From Oribacterium sp. (GTDB lineage: Bacteria > Bacillota > Clostridia > Lachnospirales > Lachnospiraceae), in assembly GCA_024689585.1 (NCBI GenBank), contig JAILDF010000172.1, positions 1 to 43,145 on the forward strand: a stretch of DNA of 43,145 bases, read 5' to 3'. Both the position numbers and the translations under genes were made by a program. Of the stretch, positions 23,071 to 31,296 are shown in pieces (position 1 is the first letter of the stretch; each line of letters starts with the position of its first letter). Below the pieces are notes generated by a model. The model saw only the letters and a program-made list of their open reading frames with translations, ran no database searches and had not been told where the DNA came from.

Positions 23071-23841
23071 ATGAATGATGTTGAACAGTTAAGACTTCCC
23101 ATAGACGGAGATCAGCTTTCCGAAAAGGAAAGGAAGCTTGCAAAGGAAATAGACAAGGAATTTACCGATGAACTCCAGATGGAAGAGAATATTATCGAAG
23201 CCCTTTTATTTGCGAAAGGGAATTCCGTAAGTCTTGAAGAGATTAAGACAGCCCTTGACTGTGGAGAAAAGCCGGCCCTTAAGGCTCTTAACAGACTGAT
23301 AAAAAAATATGAAGAACGCCATGGAGGAATCATTATCCAGACAGTGGGTAATCATTACCAGATGACCACAAATCCCGAATGCTTTGACGGACTTATCAGA
23401 GTCGCAAAGCATCCCAAGAAGCCTGTGCTTTCAGATATTGTTATGGAAACACTTGCCATAATCGCATATAAACAGCCGGTAACAAAGGCCGAGATTGAAA
23501 GAGTCAGAGGTGTATCCTCGGATCACGCGGTAAACAAGCTTGTAGAGTATGGACTTGCCTACGAGGTTGGTCGTTTAAATGCTCCCGGCCGTCCTGCATT
23601 ATTTGCCACCACAGAAGAATTCTTGCGAAGATTTGGTGTAAGTTCTCTGGATAACCTTCCGAATCTCAATCCTGAAATGGAGGATGAGATCAAGAAGGAG
23701 GTTAACGAAGAAGTTATCGACATCATGGGCGCCGCACCAACCACAAATCAGGAAGAAGTGAAACCGGATCAGAAGGATAATGCTGACGAAACGAAGACTC
23801 CGGCTCAAACCGGGACTGAAACCACCGGATCAGAATCCTGA
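23071..23841 (+). CDS. scpB: Segregation and condensation protein B
   Basis: 256 aa, two winged-helix domains that dimerise and bind ScpA. Recognised by NIIEALLFAKGNSVSLEEIKTAL, GIIIQTVGNHYQMTTNPE, and the conserved SDIVMETLAIIAYKQPVTKAEIERVRGVSSDHAVNKL followed by GRPALFATTEEFLRRFG. The first 35 residues (to EFTDELQMEE) are an extra charged extension. The C-terminal about 50 residues are an acidic, low-complexity tail (PDQKDNADETKTPAQTGTE), longer than usual. GGAGG inside the end of scpA serves as its ribosome site. Confidence 0.95.
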   Translation: MNDVEQLRLPIDGDQLSEKERKLAKEIDKEFTDELQMEENIIEALLFAKGNSVSLEEIKTALDCGEKPALKALNRLIKKYEERHGGIIIQTVGNHYQMTTNPECFDGLIRVAKHPKKPVLSDIVMETLAIIAYKQPVTKAEIERVRGVSSDHAVNKLVEYGLAYEVGRLNAPGRPALFATTEEFLRRFGVSSLDNLPNLNPEMEDEIKKEVNEEVIDIMGAAPTTNQEEVKPDQKDNADETKTPAQTGTETTGSES

Positions 23842-23900
23842 TGATAGTTTCTGTACCGGTTGGCTAAAATAAATATAGTAGTGAGATGAGGAGAAAAATC

Positions 23901-24338
23901 ATGGAAAAAACAATCAGAATAAAGTACCATTCAGAAGAAATTGAAAAGCTTGAGTACATAGCCGGAAAAAGCGACTGGATCGATCTGAGAGTTGCTGAGG
24001 ATGTTACATTAAAAAAAGGTGATTTCAAGCTGATCAGTATGGGAATCTCACTTCAGGTTCCCGAAGGCTACGAGATGCTTCTGGCACCGAGAAGCTCAAC
24101 CTTCAAAAACTTCGGACTCATCCAGACCAACTCTCTCGGAGTTATTGATGAAACCTATTGCGGAGATAATGACATTATCCGCATGCCGGTTTACGCCACA
24201 AGAGATACCGAGCTTCATGTAAACGACCGTATCGCCCAGTTCCGTATCATTGAACATCAGCCCCATATAGTATTTGATGAAGTTGATTCTCTCGGAAATG
24301 CTGACAGAGGCGGATTTGGATCTACCGGTAAAAACTGA
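23901..24338 (+). CDS. dut: dUTP diphosphatase
   Basis: 145 aa trimeric dUTPase that hydrolyses dUTP to dUMP and pyrophosphate, keeping uracil out of DNA and feeding dTMP synthesis. The five family motifs are readable: DLRVAEDVTL, APRSSTFKNFGLI, NSLGVIDETYCGDN, DRIAQFRI and the C-terminal RGGFGSTG that closes over the substrate. The ORF-track start at 23886 overlaps the ribosome site GAGGAG, so the ATG at 23901 is used. It lies between scpB and the lipoprotein gene with short gaps. Confidence 0.96.
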   Translation: MEKTIRIKYHSEEIEKLEYIAGKSDWIDLRVAEDVTLKKGDFKLISMGISLQVPEGYEMLLAPRSSTFKNFGLIQTNSLGVIDETYCGDNDIIRMPVYATRDTELHVNDRIAQFRIIEHQPHIVFDEVDSLGNADRGGFGSTGKN

Positions 24339-24364
24339 TTTTTTTAGATTGGGTGTTTTTCAAT

Positions 24365-24991
24365 ATGTTCAAAAACAGATCATTAACAAAATTCATAAAA
24401 AGAACAGCCATCATAGCTTCGATGCTTCTTCTAACCGCCTGTTCCTCAAAAAAGGTATACGAACTGAGAGAGAAAGGCATAGAAGAGCTTCAGATGGCAA
24501 AATATGAGCAGGCCATCGAGACCTTTAATGAAGCTTTGGATAACAGCAACGGAAAAGTCACTGAAACCCAGTTCGACATCCTTCTCTACAGAGCTGAAGC
24601 CGAGTATATGCTTGGGGATTATTCTGCTGCCCAGAAAACCATTGACACCTTAAGGGAAGTTGACGGAGACAAAGAAAACTATCTTAAATTCCAGGGCCAG
24701 CTCGATGCCAAAAAGCTCATTGCAGAGGCAACCGAAGCCCTGAACAACAACGATCCGGAAACAGCAAGGGAAAAGCTTGATGCTGCAAAAGCCGCAGGAA
24801 TCTCCAACGACCGTGACCTCCAGTTTAACGAGATAGTCTACCTTGAGAAAACTGCAAAATGGCGCGAAGCCTACGAGGCAGTAAAAAACTACCTCACTCA
24901 GTTTCCCGGAGACGAAGCCGCCGAGCGGGAAAAATTCTTCCTGGAAACTCGAGTCGAAGCGTTAGACAGTAACCCTTTACTTTCAGAGTAG
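24365..24991 (+). CDS. TPR-like lipoprotein
   Basis: 208 aa. The signal sequence FIKRTAIIASMLLLTAC has a clear lipobox (LLTAC, Cys26), so the protein should be lipid-anchored on the outer face of the membrane. The mature part is alpha-helical with TPR-like repeats (YELREKGIEELQMAKYEQAIETFNEAL, then ILLYRAEAEYMLGDYSAAQKTIDTLREV, and AEATEALNNNDPETAREKLDAAKAAG), which suggests a protein-binding surface. No partner can be named. The start is uncertain: GTG at 24353 adds four residues, and neither has a strong ribosome site. It lies 26 nt downstream of dut and is likely co-transcribed. A 38 bp palindrome follows the stop. Confidence 0.82.
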   Translation: MFKNRSLTKFIKRTAIIASMLLLTACSSKKVYELREKGIEELQMAKYEQAIETFNEALDNSNGKVTETQFDILLYRAEAEYMLGDYSAAQKTIDTLREVDGDKENYLKFQGQLDAKKLIAEATEALNNNDPETAREKLDAAKAAGISNDRDLQFNEIVYLEKTAKWREAYEAVKNYLTQFPGDEAAEREKFFLETRVEALDSNPLLSE

Positions 24992-25001
24992 TAGTGGGTA
25001 A

Positions 25002-25039
25002 AGCGGTCGGGCATCCATTTAAATGGATGCCCGACCGCT
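25002..25039. repeat. Family A minimal copy (arms only, 38 bp perfect palindrome)
   Basis: AGCGGTCGGGCATCCATTT and its exact complement meet with no interior. The 19 nt arm is identical to the outer arm of the 229 bp copy at 8064. It lies 11 nt after a stop codon, like the full copies. It is read as a copy that lost its core. Confidence 0.85.
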
Positions 25040-25094
25040 CTTTCAATGTGCACCTGATTATCCCTGCTATCATGAAGAGTTATGGATTTCTACC

Positions 25095-25123
25095 GCCCGA
25101 CGCTTGCAAGCATCGGGCTTTTT
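25095..25123 (+). terminator. Rho-independent terminator before the aminotransferase gene
   Basis: GCCCGA-CGCTTGCAAGCA-TCGGGC followed by TTTTT. It ends the dut-lipoprotein transcript. Confidence 0.85.
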
Positions 25124-25132
25124 GATTATACT
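25104..25132 (+). promoter_or_regulatory. Possible aminotransferase promoter inside the terminator
   Basis: TTGCAA (25104-25109), 17 nt spacer and TATACT (25127-25132). The -35 is the loop of the preceding terminator hairpin. Only 46 nt separate the terminator from the start codon, so a promoter here is likely to overlap it. Confidence 0.4.
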
Positions 25133-25169
25133 CGGAAAGTATAAAAACATAACAGGCGGGAGGCCACTT

Positions 25170-26516
25170 ATGAAAGCTTACACAAAAATGACAAAAGAAG
25201 AGCTTCAGAAGGAGCTTGTGAATCTTAAAAAAGAGTATGAAAAATATCAGGCAATGGAAATGAGTCTTGATATGAGCCGCGGAAAACCATGTAAAGAGCA
25301 GCTCGATCTCAGCATGGGACTCATGGACGCCCTTACCAGCGGTGCCGACATGTATTGTGAAGACGGAACTGACTGCAGAAATTACGGTGTTCTGGGAGGA
25401 ATAGATGAGGCCAAGGTTCTTCTTTCTGACATGATGGAGAATAATCCCTACAACATTATCATTTACGGAAATTCATCCCTGAACGTAATGTATGACTCGA
25501 TTTCCAGATCCATGACACATGGCGTTATGGGAAATACACCCTGGTGTAAGCTTGATAAGGTTAAGTGGCTCTGCCCTGTACCGGGATATGACAGACATTT
25601 CGGAATAACCGAGTATTTTGGCATTGAGATGATCAATGTTCCTATGACACCAACCGGACCTGATATGGATATGGTGGAAAAGCTTGTAAGTGAAGACGAA
25701 GCTATAAAGGGAATCTGGTGCGTTCCCAAATATTCCAATCCTCAAGGCTACAGCTATAATGACGAAACAGTCCGTCGTTTTGCCAGACTCCGTCCTGCTG
25801 CCAAGGATTTCAGAATTTATTGGGACAATGCTTACGGCATCCATCATCTTTATGATAAAAATCAGGATTACCTTATTGAAATCCTTGCCGAGTGTAAACG
25901 TGCGGGAAATCCTGATCTGGTATATAAATTTGCATCCACTTCCAAGATAACCTTCCCTGGTTCGGGAATTGCGGCACTGGCTACCTCATCAAACAACCTG
26001 GATGATATAAGAAATCAGATGCAGCATCAGACTATCGGATACGATAAGGTTAACCAGCTTCGTCATGTACGTTTCTTCAAAGATATTCATGGTATGGTAG
26101 AGCATATGCGTAAGCATGCGGATATCATCAGACCAAAGTTTGAAATGGTTGAAAAGATTTTTGCCGAAAAGCTTGATGGCCTTGGAATAGGAGAATGGAC
26201 TAAGCCTAACGGAGGATATTTTATCAGCTTTGATACTATGGATGGCTGTGCAAAGTCTGTTGTAGATCATTGCAAGAAAGCAGGTGTCAAGCTCACAGGT
26301 GCCGGAGCTACCTTCCCTTACCATAAGGACCCTAAGGACAGTAATATCCGTATCGCACCAACATATCCGCCACTTGAAGACCTTAAGACAGCTGCCGATC
26401 TGTTCACACTCTGCGTCAAGCTTGTTTCTGCCGAAAAGCTTCTTTCTCAGAAAACCGGCGAGGACATCGAGACTCTGGATGCAGAAAAGCCTGAAGAGGT
26501 TATTGCAAAAGGTTAA
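25170..26516 (+). CDS. PLP-dependent aminotransferase, AspT-type
   Basis: 448 aa fold-type I aminotransferase. The N-terminal helix region MTKEELQKELVNLKKEYEKYQAMEMSLDMSRGKP and the segments IIYGNSSLNVMYDS, CPVPGYDRHFGI, CVPKYSNPQGYSY and IYWDNAYGIHHL match the group often named aspartate aminotransferase or MocR-type aminotransferase (PF12897, from memory), whose Corynebacterium member AspT is an aspartate aminotransferase. The PLP lysine is K259 in KFASTSKITFPGSG, and D219 would hold the pyridine nitrogen. The ORF-track start at 25023 adds 49 residues read through the terminator. GGGAGG selects the ATG at 25170. Aspartate as substrate is likely but not proven. Confidence 0.9.
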   Translation: MKAYTKMTKEELQKELVNLKKEYEKYQAMEMSLDMSRGKPCKEQLDLSMGLMDALTSGADMYCEDGTDCRNYGVLGGIDEAKVLLSDMMENNPYNIIIYGNSSLNVMYDSISRSMTHGVMGNTPWCKLDKVKWLCPVPGYDRHFGITEYFGIEMINVPMTPTGPDMDMVEKLVSEDEAIKGIWCVPKYSNPQGYSYNDETVRRFARLRPAAKDFRIYWDNAYGIHHLYDKNQDYLIEILAECKRAGNPDLVYKFASTSKITFPGSGIAALATSSNNLDDIRNQMQHQTIGYDKVNQLRHVRFFKDIHGMVEHMRKHADIIRPKFEMVEKIFAEKLDGLGIGEWTKPNGGYFISFDTMDGCAKSVVDHCKKAGVKLTGAGATFPYHKDPKDSNIRIAPTYPPLEDLKTAADLFTLCVKLVSAEKLLSQKTGEDIETLDAEKPEEVIAKG

Positions 26517-26526
26517 TGATAAATTT

Positions 26527-26559
26527 AAGGACGGTTCGCAATGAACCGTCCTTATTTTT
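26527..26559 (+). terminator. Rho-independent terminator after the aminotransferase gene
   Basis: AAGGACGGTT pairs with AACCGTCCTT, then ATTTTTG. The stem GGACGGTTC is also part of the family B palindrome that follows 6 nt later. Confidence 0.9.
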
Positions 26560-26565
26560 GATTTG

Positions 26566-26613
26566 ATCCACCGGGGGACGGTTCTCGCCGGCGAGAACCG
26601 TCCCCCGGTGGAT
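26566..26613. repeat. Family B palindrome (48 bp, perfect)
   Basis: Same design as the 17041 copy with one extra G-C pair in the arms (CCGGGGGACGG), present symmetrically on both sides. It starts 6 nt after a terminator and ends in a T-run. Confidence 0.9.
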
Positions 26614-26628
26614 TTTTTTCAACAGCTT

Positions 26629-27147
26629 TTAACTTAACAACTGCTTTACTATGAACGCATAGATTTCCTGATTTTTCTCACTCCACCTTACACACATTCT
26701 CTCGGCAGATTCCTTATCCGGAACATTGATATCCAGAGCATAGAGAATGGAGTTCTCTTCTCTTACTTCGGCATGAACTATGTAATCACCGCCATCTGTT
26801 TCGTAATAATCAGTAAAATTCGAGGATTCCTGACGGAGCTTTATCTTGTTTTCTCTCAGAAAGTCATCCATATCCTTGATGGCACCGGAGGAAATATCGT
26901 TTCCGAAAAGCTCAACAGTATTGGAACCTTCCTGTGTGATCTCATAACGAGTGGATTTTTTGCTCTGATGGGTTTTTATAAAACCTGCATCATCCAGTTC
27001 GGAAATGGCCTGCTGTAATGTGAAATAGGTTGTGTATTCGTAATCAAGGAAAAATCCACTTAACTGATTGTTTGTTAAAGGATAGTTTACGGTTTTTAAT
27101 AAGTATAAGATCATAAGCTTATACAGTGTGATCGGTTCTGTTATCAT
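26629..27147 (-). CDS. DUF4364 family protein, winged-helix type
   Basis: 172 aa from the ATG at 27147, chosen because AAAGGAAC lies just upstream and the 55 extra residues of the longer ORF run through the promoter. The N-terminal half reads as a winged helix-turn-helix (TLYKLMILYLLKTVNYPLTNNQLSGFFLDYEYTTYFTLQQAISELDDAGFIKTHQSKKSTRYEITQEG). The C-terminal half is a mixed alpha/beta domain (DYIVHAEVREENSILYALDINVPDKESAERMCVRWSEKN). The fold is similar to transcription factors for membrane or metabolic genes, but no target is known. It is divergent from the DUF5717-DUF5716-TPR operon and is the obvious candidate regulator for it, which is inference. Confidence 0.85.
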   Translation of the reverse strand: MITEPITLYKLMILYLLKTVNYPLTNNQLSGFFLDYEYTTYFTLQQAISELDDAGFIKTHQSKKSTRYEITQEGSNTVELFGNDISSGAIKDMDDFLRENKIKLRQESSNFTDYYETDGGDYIVHAEVREENSILYALDINVPDKESAERMCVRWSEKNQEIYAFIVKQLLS

Positions 27148-27221
27148 ATGGGGTTCCTTTGCTGGTTTAATGTAAAAGCCGGAGAATGATGTTGAAAATC
27201 CTTCCGTTCTTTGCCTATACA

Positions 27222-27250
27222 ATGATACCAACAAAAGCTCCGTATTACAA
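27222..27250 (-). promoter_or_regulatory. DUF4364 gene promoter
   Basis: On the minus strand TTGTAA (27245-27250), 17 nt spacer and TATCAT (27222-27227). It lies within the 168 nt divergent spacer shared with the DUF5717 operon. Confidence 0.55.
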
Positions 27251-27315
27251 TTACTCTTTAATAAGACCCTTTTCTGTGTTAAAATACATGGAGATTTTCT
27301 CGGAGAAAACACAGT

Positions 27316-30000
27316 ATGAAAGAACGTATAAATAAATTGGCAAGAGGAATAGTTGAGATAGACCGTCCTTTGCTTAAATTAAGTGATAAATCTTTTAAAG
27401 GAACTTTGGATGTCGGTGAACTCACAAAGTTCGATCTGATCATTTATTCCGAAAACGGAATACTGCTTAAAGGACTCATTTATTCTGACAATCCTGCAGT
27501 AACCGTACAAAAGGATGCTTTCGGTGGAATCAGATCCCGTATCAAGTGTTCTGTTGATACCCATAACCTGCAGGATGGAGACAAAATTGAAGGACAGCTC
27601 TGTATAGTATCAAACGGAGGCGAATTTAAGCTCCCGTATTCTTTTGATGTTTGTTCATCACACAAGTCCGGTGAGGTTATTTCAGGATTTGAAACAAAAG
27701 AAGATTTTATAGAGTTTTACGGAAAAGAACCTGAGCTTGCAAGAAGAGTATTTGATTACAGTGATTTTGAGAATGCTCCCTTCATGAAGGACTCGGGTAT
27801 TTATACCATTTACCGCGGACTTAAGAGAGGCCATGACAGAAACATTGCACTGAAACAGTTTTTAAGAGCACTTGGATGCCCTCAGGAGAAGGAAAATGAT
27901 ACTGATGTATCGGATGCCGGAGAAAGAAGCATTCAGGACGGGAATGAGCAGTCTGAAAAGATAGAGCTGTTCCCCCTTGATGTTAATGATAAGCCGCTTA
28001 TAGAGAAGGCAGCCAGCATTTGTATAAGAGAAGGGGCAACCGATGAGATGGCTTTTTACATATATCAGAGAGCCATAGAGATGGGATCCACCATCACAAG
28101 GCTTTATGAATATTATGTTTATGCCATGCCCAAGGGCTATAAAGGATTACTGCCGAGAGAAGTATATCTGTACTTTGCATATGAGCGCTCCATAGAGGAA
28201 AACATGAAGCTTCCTCTTTTTTATAATGTCATCGTAAATTTCAGGGAATCCGATGATATATACCAGAGGTTTGAACATAAGATTCAAAGCTACGCAATCG
28301 ATATGCTTCTGAAATCCGAATTCAACCAGCGTCTGAGTGTTATTTATGACAGGATGATCCTTGAGGACATGATAGACGAAAGGATCGCTTCGGTATTTCC
28401 TGCCATTCTTCGTTCCTACAGGCTTACAACAAATGATTCACGTCTTAGCTACGTGGTTGTGAAGTACAGGGAGCTTGACCGTGAAGAGGTATATGCATTA
28501 AAAGAGGGTAATGCTTACATCCCTATCTTCTTTGAAAACAGTGAGCTTTTGTTCCAGGACGGCTATGGAAACCGTTATACGGATGTTGTATACGAAACAA
28601 CCCGCATAATGCATAAGGAGGAAATGGAAAGAAAGTGCTTTGAGATATTACCTGAGCATGCCATGTTAAAGCTTGCAAAAGCAAGGAACATTGCGAACAA
28701 GGGTATAGCGGACATAGCTCAGCTCAGGATCGTCGAGCAGGTTATGACGGATATGGATATTTCGAAGCCTTACCGCAGCTTCCTCAATAAAGTTATTCTT
28801 GAGTATCATGATGCCTTTACAAAGGATTCCGACAAGGATCTCAGTGAGCTGGATATCAGGATACTTAAGAATATAGATATCAGAAATCTTGATCGTAAAG
28901 AGAAGGATATTCTTCTCTGCACTTATATAAAGCTTTCAATGTTTAAGGATGCCTATAAGCTCATTCTTGAGATGGGTGAAACCGACATTGAGATGACCTA
29001 TCTTGAAAAACTGATAAAAGCTCTTATAATAGACGAGCAAGCAGGAGAATCCAAGGAAATCATGATGCTGACGCTTCATGCGTTCCGAAAAGGCTCTGAG
29101 GATATGGATATTTTGAATTTCCTTCTCAGGGAATACAATGGCCTTTCAAAGGATATGCTGGAGCTTTTAAGGAAGGGTCAGAAAGCAGGTGCCGGAATCA
29201 ATGATATGGCAGAGAGGCTTCTGGCACAGATGATCTTCTGCTGGGCCGATGATGACCTTGATGAGGTTTATCATATATACAGACATAGCTCGGCGCCTCA
29301 GAATGTGCTTATCAGGGCTTATATAACAAAGCGCTGTATCGATTATTTCCTTTACGGAAAGGGCGCATCGGAAGAGGTATTTGCCGATGTTTACGGCATC
29401 ATACATGACGAGAGATATAAGGAAAAAGTACCTGTGATTTATCTCCTTGCCATGTCAAAGTATATGTCGGAGAATAAGAAGCTTACCGGTGAAGAGAAGT
29501 ATGTTCTTCAGGAGGTTGTGGATCTTCTTGTTCAGAAGAAGCTGGTATTCCCGTACACCAGAACCCTCAGTGATATTATTCGTATCCCTGACAGTGTCAT
29601 GGATAAATATTACATTGAGTATCATGGCGAAAAGTCCATAAGACCTTCTTTATATTTAAGGATCTTGCCGGATGAGCGTGACTTTGAGGAAGTTGAGATA
29701 ACAAGGGTTTATCAGAATATTTACGTCCGTCCGTTAACACTCTTCAGCGGAGAAAGAGCAGAATATCAGATATATGATGAAGAAAAGGGTGAAGACTTTG
29801 TTGAAAGCGGTACGATAAAAGCCGATAACAAAGTACGTCTTAAAGGCGACACCTTTGACATAATAAATGAGATGTCCGGCCTGCTTAGTCAGGATAATGA
29901 CGTTAAGCTGCGGGATGTTATGCTTCGCTATGTGAAAAATGAATCGGTTATTGACGAGCTTTTCACTAAAGAGCTGGATGAAACGAATGATAAGGAGTAA
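27316..30000 (+). CDS. DUF5717 family protein (beta domain plus helical repeats)
   Basis: 894 aa, no signal peptide and no membrane helix, so cytosolic. Residues 1-115 look like an Ig-like beta domain (PLLKLSDKSFKGTLDVGELTKFDLIIYSENGILLKGLIYSDNPAV). From about 120 to 780 the protein is almost all alpha-helical with repeated 35-40 residue hairpins (DEMAFYIYQRAIEMGSTITRLYEYYVYAMP, DILLCTYIKLSMFKDAYKLILEMGE), a solenoid of the TPR/SEL kind. The last about 110 residues return to beta structure (YQNIYVRPLTLFSGERAEYQIYDEEKGEDFVESG). From memory this is the Lachnospiraceae DUF5717 family, with no known function. CGGAGAA sets the start. The DUF5716 gene follows after 8 nt. A scaffold for the Hsp70-like partner is the simplest reading, as inference. 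Confidence 0.85.
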   Translation: MKERINKLARGIVEIDRPLLKLSDKSFKGTLDVGELTKFDLIIYSENGILLKGLIYSDNPAVTVQKDAFGGIRSRIKCSVDTHNLQDGDKIEGQLCIVSNGGEFKLPYSFDVCSSHKSGEVISGFETKEDFIEFYGKEPELARRVFDYSDFENAPFMKDSGIYTIYRGLKRGHDRNIALKQFLRALGCPQEKENDTDVSDAGERSIQDGNEQSEKIELFPLDVNDKPLIEKAASICIREGATDEMAFYIYQRAIEMGSTITRLYEYYVYAMPKGYKGLLPREVYLYFAYERSIEENMKLPLFYNVIVNFRESDDIYQRFEHKIQSYAIDMLLKSEFNQRLSVIYDRMILEDMIDERIASVFPAILRSYRLTTNDSRLSYVVVKYRELDREEVYALKEGNAYIPIFFENSELLFQDGYGNRYTDVVYETTRIMHKEEMERKCFEILPEHAMLKLAKARNIANKGIADIAQLRIVEQVMTDMDISKPYRSFLNKVILEYHDAFTKDSDKDLSELDIRILKNIDIRNLDRKEKDILLCTYIKLSMFKDAYKLILEMGETDIEMTYLEKLIKALIIDEQAGESKEIMMLTLHAFRKGSEDMDILNFLLREYNGLSKDMLELLRKGQKAGAGINDMAERLLAQMIFCWADDDLDEVYHIYRHSSAPQNVLIRAYITKRCIDYFLYGKGASEEVFADVYGIIHDERYKEKVPVIYLLAMSKYMSENKKLTGEEKYVLQEVVDLLVQKKLVFPYTRTLSDIIRIPDSVMDKYYIEYHGEKSIRPSLYLRILPDERDFEEVEITRVYQNIYVRPLTLFSGERAEYQIYDEEKGEDFVESGTIKADNKVRLKGDTFDIINEMSGLLSQDNDVKLRDVMLRYVKNESVIDELFTKELDETNDKE

Positions 30001-30008
30001 TAAATATA

Positions 30009-31226
30009 GTGAGTCGCTACATTGGAATTTCACTAAATGATGATTATACATGCATCTGCATAAACGATAAAACCATATCCACATATCATCCCACAGTCAT
30101 CGCCAGGGACAAAAATGATGATACATGGACTATAGGTGAGGATGCTTATAAGTCTACTCTTGCAGGTTCGGGAGTTATAGTGGATAAACTTCTGAGCCTT
30201 ATTGAAAAGAACGGTACGGCAACCATTGCAAGGGTTAAGTACCACGCTGTAGATATACTTGCCCACTATTTCCATGAGCTTTTGGGAAAAGACAGCATCA
30301 AAGCGGATGAAGATCTGGTGGCCATCACCATCAGAAAGCCAAGCCGTGAGGTGGTAGTCAGGATAAAAGAAGCGCTTATAAGAGCAGGTGTTCATGAGGA
30401 TAACATTTATATCCTGAGCCATACGGAGAGCTTTGCCCATTTCGTTCTGGATCAGGATCCCAATCTTTACAATCGCATGGTTGGGATGTTTGAGCTTAAC
30501 AATCAGTGCCTTTACTACTATGAGATGCATGTTTCCAGAGGCACCAGACGTTATGTCATGGTGGCTCATGAAGCGGAGGAGGAAGCTTTCAATCTGGATA
30601 TCCTGAAGACAGCTTCAGGCGGAAAGATAGCAGATAAGATACTGACCACCGTGGCAGAAAGAGTGATGGGAAAGAATTACTACTCATCCATATTCTTATC
30701 CGGAAGAGGTTTCCAGGATACGAACTTTGCCACCAATTTTATGAACTATATCTGTAAGAAAAGAAGAGTTCTTATAGAACCCGGAATGTTCGCAATTGGT
30801 GCTGAGATTTATGTAAAGAATAAATCTGAAGGAAAAGGCGAGGATTACATGATCTTATGTGACACTCGCAGCAAATCGGATGTTTCCGTAAAAGTAGTTG
30901 TGAATGAAAAGGTTGAGAGCCTGCCGATCGTTCGTGCGGGAGAACCCTGGATGGATACCTGTTCAAGCTATGATATGATACTTGATGATCAGGATTTCAT
31001 TGATTTCCAGGTCACTTCCATAACAAAACCGCAAAGACCTCTGAGACTCCGCATGATGCTGGATTCTTTTCCTGAAAGAGAGAATCGTACAACCAAAGTC
31101 CGTATGACAACGGAATTCAGGGACGCCGATACTTTGAGGGTGACAGTTAAGGATCTTGGATTCGGAGATATTTTCCCTGCCTCGGATAAAGAGATTGTGG
31201 AAGAAATCGATCTGTCTGATAAGTAA
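30009..31226 (+). CDS. DUF5716 family protein, degenerate Hsp70-like
   Basis: 405 aa, GTG start with AAGGAG upstream. It can be laid along an Hsp70: YIGISLNDDYTCI (4-16) at phosphate-1; PTVIARDKNDDTWTIGEDAYKS (28-49) like PSVVAF...VGEAAK; ITIRKPSREVVVRIKEALIRAGVHEDNIYILSHTESFAHFVL (107-147) like the segment around INEPTAAAL; MFELNNQCLYYYEM (160-173) at phosphate-2; SIFLSGRGF (227-235) at the adenosine motif; and FAIGAEIYVKN (261-271). The C-terminal VRMTTEFRDADTLRVTVKD (364-382) recalls the Hsp70 beta substrate domain. The Asp of GIDLGTT is Ser, DLGGGT is ELNNQC, and VGGST is LSGRG, so ATP hydrolysis is doubtful. There is no lid domain. It lies between DUF5717 and a TPR gene. Fold call is good; chaperone role is inference. 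Confidence 0.85.
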   Translation: MSRYIGISLNDDYTCICINDKTISTYHPTVIARDKNDDTWTIGEDAYKSTLAGSGVIVDKLLSLIEKNGTATIARVKYHAVDILAHYFHELLGKDSIKADEDLVAITIRKPSREVVVRIKEALIRAGVHEDNIYILSHTESFAHFVLDQDPNLYNRMVGMFELNNQCLYYYEMHVSRGTRRYVMVAHEAEEEAFNLDILKTASGGKIADKILTTVAERVMGKNYYSSIFLSGRGFQDTNFATNFMNYICKKRRVLIEPGMFAIGAEIYVKNKSEGKGEDYMILCDTRSKSDVSVKVVVNEKVESLPIVRAGEPWMDTCSSYDMILDDQDFIDFQVTSITKPQRPLRLRMMLDSFPERENRTTKVRMTTEFRDADTLRVTVKDLGFGDIFPASDKEIVEEIDLSDK

Positions 31227-31258
31227 AGGTATGCCTTTAGATTTTTGGTACAGATGGT

Positions 31259-31283
31259 TGTGCCATGTCCGGCACAGATTTTT
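31259..31283 (+). terminator. Hairpin with T-run inside the operon (attenuator-like)
   Basis: TGTGCC pairs with GGCACA around a 6 nt loop, then ATTTTTA, all within the 70 nt gap between DUF5716 and the TPR gene. It could reduce readthrough to the TPR gene and valS. Confidence 0.45.
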
Positions 31284-31296
31284 ATAGGAAAAATTC

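Noticed and set aside
24353-24364. GTG start for the TPR lipoprotein
   Set aside because: It cannot be excluded, but it adds only four residues and has no better ribosome site than the ATG at 24365.
25023-25169. N-terminal extension of the aminotransferase ORF
   Set aside because: It reads through a terminator and a palindrome, has no homology to the family N-terminus, and a strong ribosome site lies before 25170.
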